Shown in pieces: positions 51,839 through 62,978 of a stretch of 64,000 nucleotides of DNA. The position numbers were made by a program, and so were the translations under genes. The stretch spans positions 178,924 to 242,923 of the forward strand of contig NZ_BMOL01000003.1 in the NCBI RefSeq assembly GCF_014647055.1, written 5' to 3'. The notes below the pieces were generated by a model. That model was not told where the DNA came from, made no database searches, and saw only the letters and a list, made by a program, of their open reading frames with translations. The stretch comes from Deinococcus aerolatus. Lineage in GTDB: Bacteria; Deinococcota; Deinococci; Deinococcales; Deinococcaceae. The number at the start of each line of letters is the position of its first letter. Positions within the stretch are counted from its first letter, which is position 1.

Positions 51839-53029
51839 ATGTCCCAACCCACCTTTCCCATGCACGTCAGCGTGACCGAGGCCCGCGAGATGCTGGCCGC
51901 GCTGCTGCCCGCGCTGGACACCGAGACTGTTCCCGTCAGTCAGGCCCTGGGCCGCACGCTGGCCGCGCCTCTGGCAGCCAGGGTCAGCCATCCCAGCGCC
52001 ACCGAGAGCGCCCTGGACGGCATCGCTGCGCGTGAGGCCGACACGCTGACCGCCGGCAAGGAAAGCCCGGTGCGGCTGAGGCTCGTCGGCGAGAGCCGCG
52101 CCGGGGTGCCGTTTGAAGGAACGGTGGGCGCGGGCCAGTGCGTGCGGATCTACACCGGGGCGCCGCTGCCCACAGGCGTGGACGCCATCTGCCCCGTCGA
52201 GGAATTGCAGGACGACGGTCCCGAGCACGTCCTGCTGCGGCGGCCTGCCTTTCCCAGCGACGTGCGTCACGAGGGCGGCGACTTCCGCGCGGGCGAGACG
52301 GTGATGGCGGCGGGCCTATGGCTGAGCGCTCCACGGGTAGCCCTGGCCGCCGCGCTGGGGCATGCCCACGTTCCGGTGCGCCGCAGACTGCGGGTGGCGC
52401 TGCTGTCCACCGGCGACGAGGTGATTGAGCCGGGGCAGGCCCTGAAGCCGGGGCAGGTCTACGACAGCAACCGCGTGGGACTTTCGGCCATGCTGCAAGA
52501 AAGCGGCTGCGAGGTCATCGAACTGGGCCACGCCCCGGACAGCCCCGAAGCCCTGCAGGCGGCCATCGGCCAGGCGGGCGGCGCGGACGTGCTGCTCACC
52601 AGCGGCGGCGTCAGCATGGGCCGATACGACTTCATGCGGGACCTGCTGATCGAGCGCGGCCGGGTGGCCTTCTGGAAGGTGCGGATGCGCCCCGGCGGCC
52701 CGGCCATTCTGGGCGGCTGGAACGGGCTGCCGGTGTTTGGCCTGCCGGGCAATCCGGTCAGCAGTCTGGTGGTGTTCCACGTGATCGTGCGCCCCGCCCT
52801 GACCGGACAGCCGGTGCAGAGTCTGAAGCTACGGACCGCCACGCCCTTCCGGGGCCTTGCGGACAAGACCGCCTTCTGGCGCGGCGTGATCAAAGGCGGC
52901 GAGGTCCACGACTACGGCCAGCAGGGCAGCGGCATCCTGCGCTCGCTGAGCGACGCGGACGCCCTGGTGATCGTTCCGGAGGGGGGGCCGGTAGCGGCCG
53001 GGGAGACGGTGGACGTGGTGCTGCTTTAG
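51839..53029 (+). CDS. moeA: Molybdopterin molybdenumtransferase MoeA
   Basis: A 396-aa MoeA-family protein that inserts molybdate into molybdopterin-AMP. It shows the N-terminal domain SVTEAREMLAALLP, the GAPLPTGVDAICPVEE block and the MPT-binding VALLSTGDEVIEPGQ...VYDSNR. GGVSMGRYDFMRDLL and GLPGNPVSSLVVF follow. All blocks are in order. An in-frame ATG at 51827 lies inside TATGCT (51826-51831), which is a -10 hexamer 7 nt before ATG 51839, so I choose the latter. Confidence 0.94.
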   Translation: MSQPTFPMHVSVTEAREMLAALLPALDTETVPVSQALGRTLAAPLAARVSHPSATESALDGIAAREADTLTAGKESPVRLRLVGESRAGVPFEGTVGAGQCVRIYTGAPLPTGVDAICPVEELQDDGPEHVLLRRPAFPSDVRHEGGDFRAGETVMAAGLWLSAPRVALAAALGHAHVPVRRRLRVALLSTGDEVIEPGQALKPGQVYDSNRVGLSAMLQESGCEVIELGHAPDSPEALQAAIGQAGGADVLLTSGGVSMGRYDFMRDLLIERGRVAFWKVRMRPGGPAILGGWNGLPVFGLPGNPVSSLVVFHVIVRPALTGQPVQSLKLRTATPFRGLADKTAFWRGVIKGGEVHDYGQQGSGILRSLSDADALVIVPEGGPVAAGETVDVVLL

Positions 53030-53034
53030 CCGCC

Positions 53035-53068
53035 CGCAGGCTCAGTTTTAACCATTCGCAAGCTCAGT
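53035..53068. repeat. 12-bp direct repeat between moeA and nadM
   Basis: CGCAGGCTCAGT (53035-53046) and CGCAAGCTCAGT (53057-53068) match at 11 of 12 positions, with starts 22 bp apart; the second copy runs into the nadM stop. Confidence 0.55.
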
Positions 53069-53962
53069 CCAGCCCCAGCAGCCGCGTCAGGATGACGTGA
53101 TGGTCCTCGAAGAAGCGGCGCGGGCGGGCCAGGGCCGTCGCCAGCGGGACCGAGTGGAACCCGAAGGCGGGCGGCGGCACCCCCAGAAAAACGTGCGCGG
53201 CGGCCGGGGCCACCAGTGAGCGGGCTGGGTGAGCGAACACCGCCTCTGCCCCGGCACGGGGCTGTTCACCCGGCGGCAGCTGGCATCCCGGCAACTCCCA
53301 CAGCCCGCGCCCGATGGGACCGAGCCGGGTGTGCAGGGCCACCCTCTCCCCTGCCCGCCACAGCCAGCGTTCCTCGGTCAAGTGGAGGCCTGGGGGCAGG
53401 GCGGCACGGGCCACGGTCACCGCCTGCCACTCGGCCTGCAGCCGGGCGAAGGCGGGCGTGGAGACGAAGGCGCTCAGGAATGCCTGGACGGCGGCGGGTA
53501 CCCCGGCAGGCAGAGCCTGGCCCCCGAACAGGACGCGGCGCAGGTCCGTGGCGTTCAGCCCCGGCGTCTGAGGAACGTTCAGGCGGGACCAGCCGGGAAA
53601 CCAGCGCAGGTAGGCGCTGCTGGCGTCCTTCTCAAATCCGCCCAGCGCCAGCGCCGCCGCTGGGCCGAACACGGCGGCGGCCTGCTCGCGCACCGCCGCC
53701 GCCCAGCGTTCGGCATCGAAGTCATCGGGCAGCGGACGGAAGGTCACACGCCTGACGTCGGCCCCACCGTCACGCAGGGCGGAGCGGAACATGCCGGTGC
53801 GTTCGGGGGCGCTCCAGGGGTTGTGGACGCTGCGGGCCAGGTTGGCGCTGCCCACCAACACCAGCACGCGCGGCGCGTGCTTCAGGGCGTGCTGGACGCT
53901 GCCGACATGTGCGGCGTGCGGCGGCTGGAACCGTCCCACGTAAACCGCGCCGGCAAGCGGGC

Positions 53963-53966
<4 letters not shown>
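53064..53966 (-). CDS. nadM: NMN adenylyltransferase with degenerate Nudix half
   Basis: A 300-aa protein. Residues 1 to about 165 are a NadM-type nucleotidyltransferase ([17 protein letters not shown], with the HxxH-like active site, then [21 protein letters not shown]). It forms NAD from NMN + ATP. The remaining part occupies the Nudix position of bifunctional NadM-Nudix proteins ([37 protein letters not shown]). However, it lacks the GX5EX7REUXEEXGU box and is shortened, so hydrolase activity looks lost. It overlaps the pncB stop by ATGA (53963-53966). Confidence 0.85.
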
Positions 53967-56763
<2,797 letters not shown>

Positions 56764-56943
56764 CGCGAGAGTGTACGGGCTGCCGGTCCTGCCCTGACCG
56801 CAAAGGCCCGGACCCTCCCGGTAATCGGGGGCCGATTGAGGCGGCGTGTCTTTCTCCGGTTGGCCCTTCGGCTGGAGGCGGATGACGGAACCCCCAAGCC
56901 GGCCGCGCTGGTCCCCGCTGCGTTTCTCGCCAATACTTGTCTC

Positions 56944-57819
56944 ATGACCCCGCCCACCTCGCCACACGTCCCGGCCCCGCATAACGTGTCGCTGCGTGAC
57001 CGCATTCGCCGTGAGCTTCAGGTACTGCCCGAGATTGATCCGGCCGGGGAAGTCGAGCGGCGGGTCAGCTTTCTGGCCGAATACCTGGAGGGCACCCCGG
57101 CGCGCGGTTTCGTGCTGGGCATCAGCGGCGGGCAGGACAGCACGCTGGCCGGGCGGCTGTGTCAGCTGGCCGCCCAGCGGCGGCGGGAGGCGGGGCATGA
57201 CGCAACGTTGACCGCCATGCGGCTGCCCTACGGCGTGCAGGCCGACGAGGCCGATGCCCAGACCGCGCTTGAGTTTATTCGTCCCGACCGCTGCGTGACC
57301 GTGAACATCCAGGCGGCAGTGGACGCCAGTGCCGGGGCGGTCCGCGCCGCCACCGGGGAAATGCTGCGCGACTTCGTGCGCGGCAACATCAAGGCGCGCG
57401 AGCGCATGGTGGTGCAGTACGCACTGGCCGGCCAGGAGGGGCTGCTGGTGGTGGGCACCGATCACGCCGCCGAGGCGGTCACCGGCTTCTACACCAAATA
57501 CGGAGACGGCGGCGCGGACGTGACTCCCCTGAGCGGCCTGAGCAAACGGCAGGGCGCGCAGCTGCTGCAGCATCTGGAGGCCCCCGAGCGCACCTGGCGC
57601 AAGGTGCCCACCGCCGACCTGGAAGATGCGCGCCCCGGCCTCCCCGACGAGGCGGCCCTGGGCCTGACCTACGCCCAGATTGACGACTACCTGGAGGGCC
57701 GCGAGGTCACGGACGCGGTGGCCCGGCGTCTGGAGGGGATGTACCTGAATACCCGCCACAAGCGGGCCATGCCCGTGACCCCCCAGGACGGGTGGTGGCG
57801 GGGGGAACCGGGGGAATGA
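56944..57819 (+). CDS. nadE: Ammonia-dependent NAD synthetase
   Basis: A 291-aa N-type ATP pyrophosphatase. The PP-loop is ISGGQDST (residues 60-67). The family blocks [74 protein letters not shown] and the C-terminal HKRAMP are present. There is no glutaminase domain, so free ammonia is used. It would amidate NaAD (or NaMN) in the salvage route begun by PncB. A near -10 AATACT (56932-56937) lies 6 nt before ATG 56944. It is divergent from the niaP-pncB-nadM operon. Confidence 0.95.
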   Translation: MTPPTSPHVPAPHNVSLRDRIRRELQVLPEIDPAGEVERRVSFLAEYLEGTPARGFVLGISGGQDSTLAGRLCQLAAQRRREAGHDATLTAMRLPYGVQADEADAQTALEFIRPDRCVTVNIQAAVDASAGAVRAATGEMLRDFVRGNIKARERMVVQYALAGQEGLLVVGTDHAAEAVTGFYTKYGDGGADVTPLSGLSKRQGAQLLQHLEAPERTWRKVPTADLEDARPGLPDEAALGLTYAQIDDYLEGREVTDAVARRLEGMYLNTRHKRAMPVTPQDGWWRGEPGE

Positions 57820-57867
57820 GGCGCAAATCGTCTCACGCCGATTCCTGAATCGCCCTACCCTGCTGGC

Positions 57868-58794
57868 GTGACCAGACTGCTTCTGCCCATGCTCAGCGCC
57901 GCCCTCCTGCTTACCGCCTGCAGTGGCGGTACGCCACAGCCGCAGCCCCCGTCGGACAGCACCTCGCCCAGCGTGAGCCTGAGTGCCTCCCAGAGCGGCA
58001 CCAGCGTCAATCTGATCGCCACTGCCACCGACGACGTCAGGGTCGACAGGGTGGAGTTCTACCGCGGCAGCACGTTAATCAGCACCGACAACGCCCTGCC
58101 CTACGCCGCCATGGCCACGGTCTCTGCCGCCGACAACGGCAACGTGGCCTTCACGGCCAGGGCGTACGACGCTGCGGGCAACATAGGCCAGGACAGCAAG
58201 ACCGTCCTGGTGAATGTGACGGCGCCCTCCACCAGGACGCTGTACCAGGGCCTCTGGGCCTGGGGCATCGGCAACATCAACACAGGGGCCGTCATCGATA
58301 CGGGGGCCGTCCTCTTCAGCGAGGAGGTACACAACGATGGGCGGGCGGTGGCCCTGGGCATCTACGCCAACCAGGCCGAGATCGATGCTGCGAGCACCGG
58401 CAGGGACGGCGCCGCCCTGCTCGGCCCTGTGGGCACCCCCGGCTCTCTGGACGTGGGTTTTTTCGTGGGCACCGACGCCGAGGCCCGCGTCTTCTTTGTC
58501 GGGCGGGACGACGACGACCGCATTGACCTGTACGATGGAAAACCCGCCTTTCAGGGATCAGGCCGTCTGGCCACGCCCGACAATGAACCCGGAGAGGCCG
58601 TGATCGTCGTGTTGCTGCAGGTGAGTGACACCGTGCCCAGCAACGCAGCGGCGCGGGAAACGCTGGAGGCAAGGGGCAAAACGATGGTGGGGCAGGCCCT
58701 GAAGGCTGCCCGCAATCCCGCCGTACAGCCTGCTGCCACCGCCAGTTCATGGCGGTTCCGCGCCCTTCAACAGGGCCTCCGAACAGACCGCTAG
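57868..58794 (+). CDS. Lipoprotein with Ig-like domain
   Basis: A 308-aa exported lipoprotein. The lipobox LLLTAC gives Cys18, followed by a Ser/Pro/Gln-rich tether. Residues ~35-115 form a bacterial Ig-like domain ([35 protein letters not shown]...[24 protein letters not shown]). The ~190-residue C-terminal region has no recognised family. It begins with GTG 57868; TACCCT (57856-57861) is 6 nt upstream. It is the last gene with a leaderless -10 before the accessory stretch. Confidence 0.78.
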   Translation: MTRLLLPMLSAALLLTACSGGTPQPQPPSDSTSPSVSLSASQSGTSVNLIATATDDVRVDRVEFYRGSTLISTDNALPYAAMATVSAADNGNVAFTARAYDAAGNIGQDSKTVLVNVTAPSTRTLYQGLWAWGIGNINTGAVIDTGAVLFSEEVHNDGRAVALGIYANQAEIDAASTGRDGAALLGPVGTPGSLDVGFFVGTDAEARVFFVGRDDDDRIDLYDGKPAFQGSGRLATPDNEPGEAVIVVLLQVSDTVPSNAAARETLEARGKTMVGQALKAARNPAVQPAATASSWRFRALQQGLRTDR

Positions 58795-59002
58795 ACGCAT
58801 TCCCGGACGCCTGAAAGCCGTCTCCCCTTCCCTCATGGCTACCCCGGGCAGACAAAAGGCTCCGAGTTGTTGTCCGGGCTGGGGCATTTCCCTGGAGCCA
58901 GTGATCCAGGTCGAACGGACGATCTACGGATGACAACTGCCTTGAGCCCATCCCAGCCTGTCCCCTGCTCTCCTAAATTCTCCTGTCAGACGGCATATTT
59001 CC

Positions 59003-59094
59003 GATTCCTGATTCCTGTTTCATCTCCCAGTTTCCCAGGCTTTCCCAGACTGATAGTGACACGGCAGTGACACTTTGACCCCCCGTTGACCCCC
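59003..59094. repeat. Cluster of short direct repeats
   Basis: GATTCCT twice in tandem (59003-59016). AGTGACAC twice (59055-59062, 59066-59073). TTGACCCCC twice (59075-59083, 59086-59094). They could be a compact binding-site array or slippage products. Confidence 0.5.
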
Positions 59095-59295
59095 TGCAGG
59101 ACAGCGAAAACCGGATACTCCATTTTTTGTGGCTATCAAAAAGTTTGGCGCCGAATCTTCCTTTTGCCGGATGGTTGCTCGGCAACAAACTCCTGCGCTT
59201 TCGATCGTTCCCGGTATTGAAAATGCAAAGGCACCACTATGGGCAGGCCGATCACCTTGCCCACAACTACTGCCTTTCAGCGAAAACAATCTGTG

Positions 59296-59324
59296 TGAAT
59301 CTAACCGCCTCGGTAGCGCGTATC
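59296..59324 (+). promoter_or_regulatory. Candidate ECF promoter of the sigma factor gene
   Basis: TGAATCTAA (59296-59304) and GCGTATC (59318-59324), starts 22 bp apart, 29 nt before the sigma ATG. The same pair with the same spacing occurs before the gene at 60644. Confidence 0.65.
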
Positions 59325-59353
59325 CTTGACTGTAAGCCCATGATGATCCTCCC

Positions 59354-59884
59354 ATGACGGATGAACTCACGCTGCTGCTCCGGCTGCGCCTCGGAGACGT
59401 GGACGCGCTGGCCGAGCTGTATGCCCAGTTGGGCGGACATGTTCACGCCCTGGCCTGGCGACTGCTGGGAGACCGCGAGGAGGCGCAGGAAGTGCTTCAG
59501 GACACGTTCGAGCGCGTCTATCGGCGCGCTCACCAGTATCGGCCTGATCTGGGATCGCCGCGCGCCTTTGTGTATACGGTGGCCCGCAATGAGGCCCTCA
59601 GCCGTCTGCGGGCACGGGGAGCGCGTCCTGTTGTGGACCACACTGAGAACCTGCTGGGAGAAATACCTTCTCCCAGTGCTGGCCCCGGGTTGGACACCCG
59701 CATTATGATTCAGGGCGCATTGGATGACCTGTCTCCCGCCGATCAAGCGCTCATCCGTGAGGCCTTCTTCATGGGCTTCAGCCACGGCGAGCTGGCCAGT
59801 TCCCACGCCCTGCCCCTGGGGACCGTAAAAACGCGCCTGCGCCGGGCTCTGGCAAGAATGCGCCGCACCCTGGAGAAATCGTGA
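59354..59884 (+). CDS. ECF-family RNA polymerase sigma factor
   Basis: A 176-aa sigma factor with only regions 2 and 4. Region 2 is LAELYAQLGGHVHALAWRLLGDREEAQEVLQDTFERVYRRAHQY, with FVYTVARNEALSRLRARG. Region 4 is LDDLSPADQALIREAFFMGFSHGELASSHALPLGTVKTRLRRALARMRRTL, with the HTH at ~140-165. It would direct polymerase to promoters such as the shared motif found before itself and before the repeat-protein gene. The stop overlaps the anti-sigma GTG (GTGA at 59881-59884), so the two proteins are made in step. Confidence 0.94.
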   Translation: MTDELTLLLRLRLGDVDALAELYAQLGGHVHALAWRLLGDREEAQEVLQDTFERVYRRAHQYRPDLGSPRAFVYTVARNEALSRLRARGARPVVDHTENLLGEIPSPSAGPGLDTRIMIQGALDDLSPADQALIREAFFMGFSHGELASSHALPLGTVKTRLRRALARMRRTLEKS

Positions 59885-60588
59885 ACACCCTGCATCCCGA
59901 TGCAAGCATCTTGCGAGACTACATGGTGGGCGATTTGCAGGGTCAAGCTCAGGAGCAAATCGAGCTTCATCTTCTAACTTGTGCACCGTGCCGGTCGCAG
60001 GTGGTGACCTGGAGGGACGAAGTTGTAGCCCAGGTAGAGGCGTTGCCATCGGTAGGAGACTTGCCGCCGCTGCGCCGTCCGCTCACACTGACGCCGCAGG
60101 CCACCGTGAGCAGAACTCCTTCAGGGGCATCGCGCCCTTCTTCGCGCGCGCCACGCTGGGCGGCTGTTGCTGTGGTCTGTGCACTGTCACTGGCGACTGG
60201 AGCCATCGGTTGGGGTGGGTGGCAGCAGGCCCAGGCCAGTGTGCTGCGCGCTGAGCAACGGCAGGTCGCAGGCTGGCTGGCACAACCTGGAGTGGCAGTG
60301 CTAGGCCTGCGGGCCAAAGACCAGCCCGCCGGCCACCTGCTGCTGCTGCCCAGCCGTGAGGTGCTGTTCGTCTTGCCCCCACCTGCTCCGGGCAAGGTTT
60401 ACCAGGTCTGGGTGGCCTCCAACTGGAAGCGTGGCGATCCCCTGACCCCCAGCACCCGCAGCGTCCGTGGTGTTCTGTCAGCCAGCGTGGGTGGGGGCGA
60501 TTACGTGTGTATCAGCCTGGAAGATGAGGGACGCGATATGGCGGGCCAGAGCAGACCGACGCTGGTTCTCGGTTGGGCCAGTCTATAA
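59881..60588 (+). CDS. Zinc-finger anti-sigma factor with RskA-type domain
   Basis: A 235-aa membrane anti-sigma factor. The cytosolic N-terminus has the ZAS-type motif His30-x3-Cys34-x2-Cys37 (HLLTCAPC), which binds the ECF sigma and can be redox sensitive. A Ser/Pro/Arg linker leads to one TM helix (~93-114). The outer part resembles the RskA C-terminal domain (LPPPAPGKVYQVWVASNWKRGDPL...). It starts with GTG 59881 coupled to the sigma gene. Its release signal is unknown. Confidence 0.9.
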   Translation: MNTLHPDASILRDYMVGDLQGQAQEQIELHLLTCAPCRSQVVTWRDEVVAQVEALPSVGDLPPLRRPLTLTPQATVSRTPSGASRPSSRAPRWAAVAVVCALSLATGAIGWGGWQQAQASVLRAEQRQVAGWLAQPGVAVLGLRAKDQPAGHLLLLPSREVLFVLPPPAPGKVYQVWVASNWKRGDPLTPSTRSVRGVLSASVGGGDYVCISLEDEGRDMAGQSRPTLVLGWASL

Positions 60589-60596
60589 AGTGAGAC

Positions 60597-60625
60597 TGAA
60601 TCCAAATGCTCCGTTGCTGCGTTTC
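60597..60625 (+). promoter_or_regulatory. Candidate ECF promoter of the secreted repeat protein gene
   Basis: TGAATCCAA (60597-60605) and GCGTTTC (60619-60625), starts 22 bp apart, 18 nt before ATG 60644. It matches the sigma-gene element at 8 of 9 and 6 of 7 positions. Confidence 0.65.
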
Positions 60626-60643
60626 TAGAAGCGGAGGCTCCCC

Positions 60644-61378
60644 ATGATGAAGACCACAAGTGTCCGCGCCGCCGCCGTCGCTCTGTTCGCCAGTGTTGCC
60701 CTTGCCAACACCACGTTTGCCAGCGCTGCCACGCCGCAAATAGGACTGCGCCAGGACGCTAAGCTGGGCAGCATCCTGACCGGTGATAAGGGTATGACCC
60801 TGTACCTCTACACCAAGGACACGCCGGGCGTGACCAATTGCTACGAACAGTGCGCTGCGGCCTGGCCCCCGCTGCTGGCCGACACACTGCCCAAGTTGCC
60901 TGCGGGGATGCCTGGCAAAGTCACCCTGGTGGAGCGCAAGGACGGCGCGCAGCAGGTGGCCTATAACGGCTGGCCGCTGTATTACTGGGTGCGGGATCAA
61001 AAGGCGGGCGACACCACCGGGCAGGATGTGGGCAAGGTCTGGTACGCGGTCAATCCTGGCCCTCCCGTCAACACCACCAAAAGTGGCGAACTGGGTGAAT
61101 ACTTGGTGGCGCCTAACGGAATGACCCTTTACATGTTCACCAAAGATGAGAAAGGGGTGAGCACCTGTTACGACGGCTGCGCGACCGCTTGGCCCCCGCT
61201 GTTGACCGCCTATTTGCCTGCCGAGAAAGGCAGCAAACTAGGCACCACGCTCCGCAAGGACGGCGCACTCCAGGTGACATATGTCGGGCAGCCGCTTTAT
61301 TACTGGGCCAAGGACAGCAAACCCGGCGACACCACCGGACAGAACGTGGGCAAGGTCTGGTTCGTGGTGAAACCCTGA
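60644..61378 (+). CDS. Secreted PF03640-type repeat protein (COG4315)
   Basis: A 244-aa exported protein. A signal peptide covers residues 1 to about 30. Two long repeats follow, each with a GMTLYLYTKD / GMTLYMFTKD strand pair, a CYxxCxxxWPPLL knot and a later PLYYWxxDxxxGDTTGQxVGKVW block. The Cys pairs are C66/C70 and C175/C179. This is the 'secreted repeat of unknown function' (Lipoprotein_15) family, often encoded beside ECF sigma factors. The paired Cys and aromatic residues suggest a redox or metal role, but that is not established. A GGAGG site precedes the ATG. Confidence 0.9.
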   Translation: MMKTTSVRAAAVALFASVALANTTFASAATPQIGLRQDAKLGSILTGDKGMTLYLYTKDTPGVTNCYEQCAAAWPPLLADTLPKLPAGMPGKVTLVERKDGAQQVAYNGWPLYYWVRDQKAGDTTGQDVGKVWYAVNPGPPVNTTKSGELGEYLVAPNGMTLYMFTKDEKGVSTCYDGCATAWPPLLTAYLPAEKGSKLGTTLRKDGALQVTYVGQPLYYWAKDSKPGDTTGQNVGKVWFVVKP

Positions 61379-61456
61379 AGTATGGTTTTAATTTGGATGG
61401 AGCGCAGCCTATGATCCGGTTTCGCCAAAAGTTTCTCTAGAAAGGGGACCATCCAC

Positions 61457-61487
61457 GCCAGAGTTGGAGAGTGCCTCCAGCTCTGGC
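61457..61487 (+). terminator. Terminator after repeat protein gene
   Basis: A 13-bp stem GCCAGAGTTGGAG/CTCCAGCTCTGGC with one G-U pair and a 5-nt loop, 78 nt after the stop. The following T-run is weak (TAGTTAATGTTG). Confidence 0.75.
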
Positions 61488-61810
61488 TAGTTAATGTTGT
61501 ATAGGCTGGAAGAACATTCCTGCAGACCAAGGCCACCACCAGAGGTCTTTACCGAACAGCATTTAGTTCCGTCCTTGGCCTTACCACGTAGCGAAGGCCA
61601 TCCGGCGTCTTCAGATCAAATCCTGGAATCCTTGTAGTTGCATGTCGTCCCAGCCATGATTCACAGGCTCCCAACGCTCTGGCCAAACACCAATAGTGGA
61701 CCGGCTCGGATGCGCTTCCAACGGCCAGAGAGACCCGACAATGCGCCCCAGAGTGGCTGCCTTAATGAAGGGTATTGCTTCTCGTTTCGAACGCTCTGGA
61801 TCCGGGAATG

Positions 61811-61819
61811 TGATATAAT
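61811..61819 (+). promoter_or_regulatory. Extended -10 promoter of the LuxR cassette
   Basis: TGATATAAT, a perfect extended -10 (TGn-TATAAT). No good -35 at 17 bp. This AT-rich classical form contrasts with the TAnnnT leaderless promoters upstream in the window. Confidence 0.65.
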
Positions 61820-61833
61820 TCAAAAACATTCAA

Positions 61834-61849
61834 ATGACCTTGAGGTCAT
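61834..61849. promoter_or_regulatory. Perfect 16-bp palindrome downstream of the -10
   Basis: ATGACCT-TG-AGGTCAT, a 7+2+7 perfect inverted repeat at about +8 to +24 relative to the predicted start of transcription. The site is well placed for repression, possibly by the LuxR proteins encoded next. Confidence 0.55.
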
Positions 61850-61873
61850 CTCGGCAAACCAGTTGGGTTTCGG

Positions 61874-62194
61874 ATGGCAGTCTGGCTACGGATTCATTTG
61901 ACTAGGTTGAGGAATTTCGTTCTCACGAAGATAGAGCATGCCAATTTTATTCAGCATCTGTCTGACGTTTTACAATCCAATTGTATCATTTATCAACTGT
62001 TTAGTGACTCGGAATCCAACGTTGCCGGTTTAGATCGCTCTTCCATTATCCTGGCCACTTCAGATCTACGATTTGCCTTTTTAGGGGTTATCGTGAAGTC
62101 GACTCAAATGCAACCGATCATTTCTACTCAATCTTCAGGCGGTGCTGGTGCCAGCCGCCGTTATGAAGTTGAACCACTCGATGGGTTCCAATGA
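61874..62194 (+). CDS. Unknown 106-aa protein at head of LuxR cassette
   Basis: The frame encodes up to 106 residues from ATG 61874; a TTG at 61907 is an alternative start, and neither has a strong ribosome site. The sequence is amphipathic, with no clear family. The stretch FIQHLSDVLQSNCIIYQLF followed by SSIILATSDLRFAFLGVIV loosely recalls the alternation of a receiver domain, but no acidic pocket is visible. Its TGA overlaps the next ATG (ATGA at 62191-62194), which argues it is translated. GC is low compared with the core genes. Function unknown. Confidence 0.5.
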   Translation: MAVWLRIHLTRLRNFVLTKIEHANFIQHLSDVLQSNCIIYQLFSDSESNVAGLDRSSIILATSDLRFAFLGVIVKSTQMQPIISTQSSGGAGASRRYEVEPLDGFQ

Positions 62195-62895
62195 TGTCCT
62201 CATCACCCACCGCACCGTCACTCCAGGCCCATGGCGAAAGCCACATCAGGGTGAACATCTCTGCAACTGAACACGACAGCGGTCAATGGAACCCTGGACG
62301 CGGTGACAGGCGTATGACCACTCATCATTGGTCCAGAATTCAGGAATCTGTCGCTGACCCAGGACCCATCTGGATTGATACCCAGCACCGTCTACTGGCT
62401 TATGGATTAACCTTGATTTTTAAAGAAGCGGATATCCCAACGCAGTTTGAGCCTCAGGGTGCCAGCATCTGCCTGCGCGACTACAGTAACAATCAGGGCT
62501 GCCCTCTGATGCGGCCGGACCTTCCCACCCTGGCGCTGGTCAAGCAGGGTACCGTGGAGTCCGAACTCTTTGAACTGATCCACCTCGAATACCGCGGCTA
62601 TATCCTTGCAGATTGTGATGTCCAGACCCTGTTACAGAGCGTAGCAGCGGTTTACAGGGGAGAATTGTGGATCGACCCCCACGTGATGATGCGGTATCTG
62701 GCACCGCATCACTCTGGCCATTTACTAACCAGCCGGGAGCGTGAGGTGCTGTTTTACCTCCGACGGGGTTGGACCAATTTGCAGATCGCCAAGCAGCTGG
62801 CCATCGCACCAAAGACGGTCAAGACACATGTCTCGGCTGTGCTCTATAAGTATGGCGTTAGAAAACGTACCGAATTAATGGTGGGGAGCTCATGA
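62191..62895 (+). CDS. LuxR/NarL-type regulator with degenerate receiver
   Basis: A 234-aa protein. Residues ~55-155 follow a NarL receiver in outline: WIDTQHRLLAYGLTLIFKEA replaces the DDH...LREGL start, and GYILADCDVQTLLQSVAAVYRGELWIDPHVM matches the usual 'GYLLKDA...AVxxGexxldP' end. No phospho-acceptor Asp is present in the middle. The C-terminal HTH (LTSREREVLFYLRRGWTNLQIAKQLAIAPKTVKTHVSAVLYKYG) is intact. It is probably a phosphorylation-independent DNA-binding protein. Its start overlaps the previous stop, and a start codon at 62892 overlaps its own. Confidence 0.8.
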   Translation: MMSSSPTAPSLQAHGESHIRVNISATEHDSGQWNPGRGDRRMTTHHWSRIQESVADPGPIWIDTQHRLLAYGLTLIFKEADIPTQFEPQGASICLRDYSNNQGCPLMRPDLPTLALVKQGTVESELFELIHLEYRGYILADCDVQTLLQSVAAVYRGELWIDPHVMMRYLAPHHSGHLLTSREREVLFYLRRGWTNLQIAKQLAIAPKTVKTHVSAVLYKYGVRKRTELMVGSS

Positions 62896-62978
62896 CAGCG
62901 AGAGAATATTTCCCACCGTTGCCACTGGAATACTTCCTTGACACAAACGTCCCCGTAGCAGCAACACAGGAGGGTAAC

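Larger units (their letters stand above)
58795..59353. other. 559-bp non-coding gap with short repeats and an ECF-type promoter
   Basis: No convincing gene is seen on either strand. GC is clearly lower than upstream. It holds short direct repeats (59003-59016, 59055-59094) and, at its 3' end, the TGAATC/GCGTATC motif pair before the sigma factor gene. Confidence 0.6.
61379..61873. other. 495-bp gap with terminator, promoter and operator-like palindrome
   Basis: Apart from the terminator at 61457-61487 and the promoter/palindrome at 61811-61849, nothing convincing is seen. A 72-codon minus-strand frame (61611-61829) has no recognisable family and is not called. Confidence 0.5.

Noticed and set aside
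51761..52270. Longer cobalamin adenosyltransferase frame reaching 52270
   Set aside because: The PduO domain begins at MKLYTK (51760), with a -10 6 nt upstream; the extension is antisense to moeA.
59020..59370. 116-codon minus-strand and 76-codon plus-strand frames upstream of the sigma gene
   Set aside because: No start signals or recognisable motifs; they cross the candidate ECF promoter.
61611..61829. 72-codon minus-strand frame in the gap before the LuxR cassette
   Set aside because: No family resemblance, no ribosome site, and it overlaps the divergent promoter region. It could be a relic but is not supportable.
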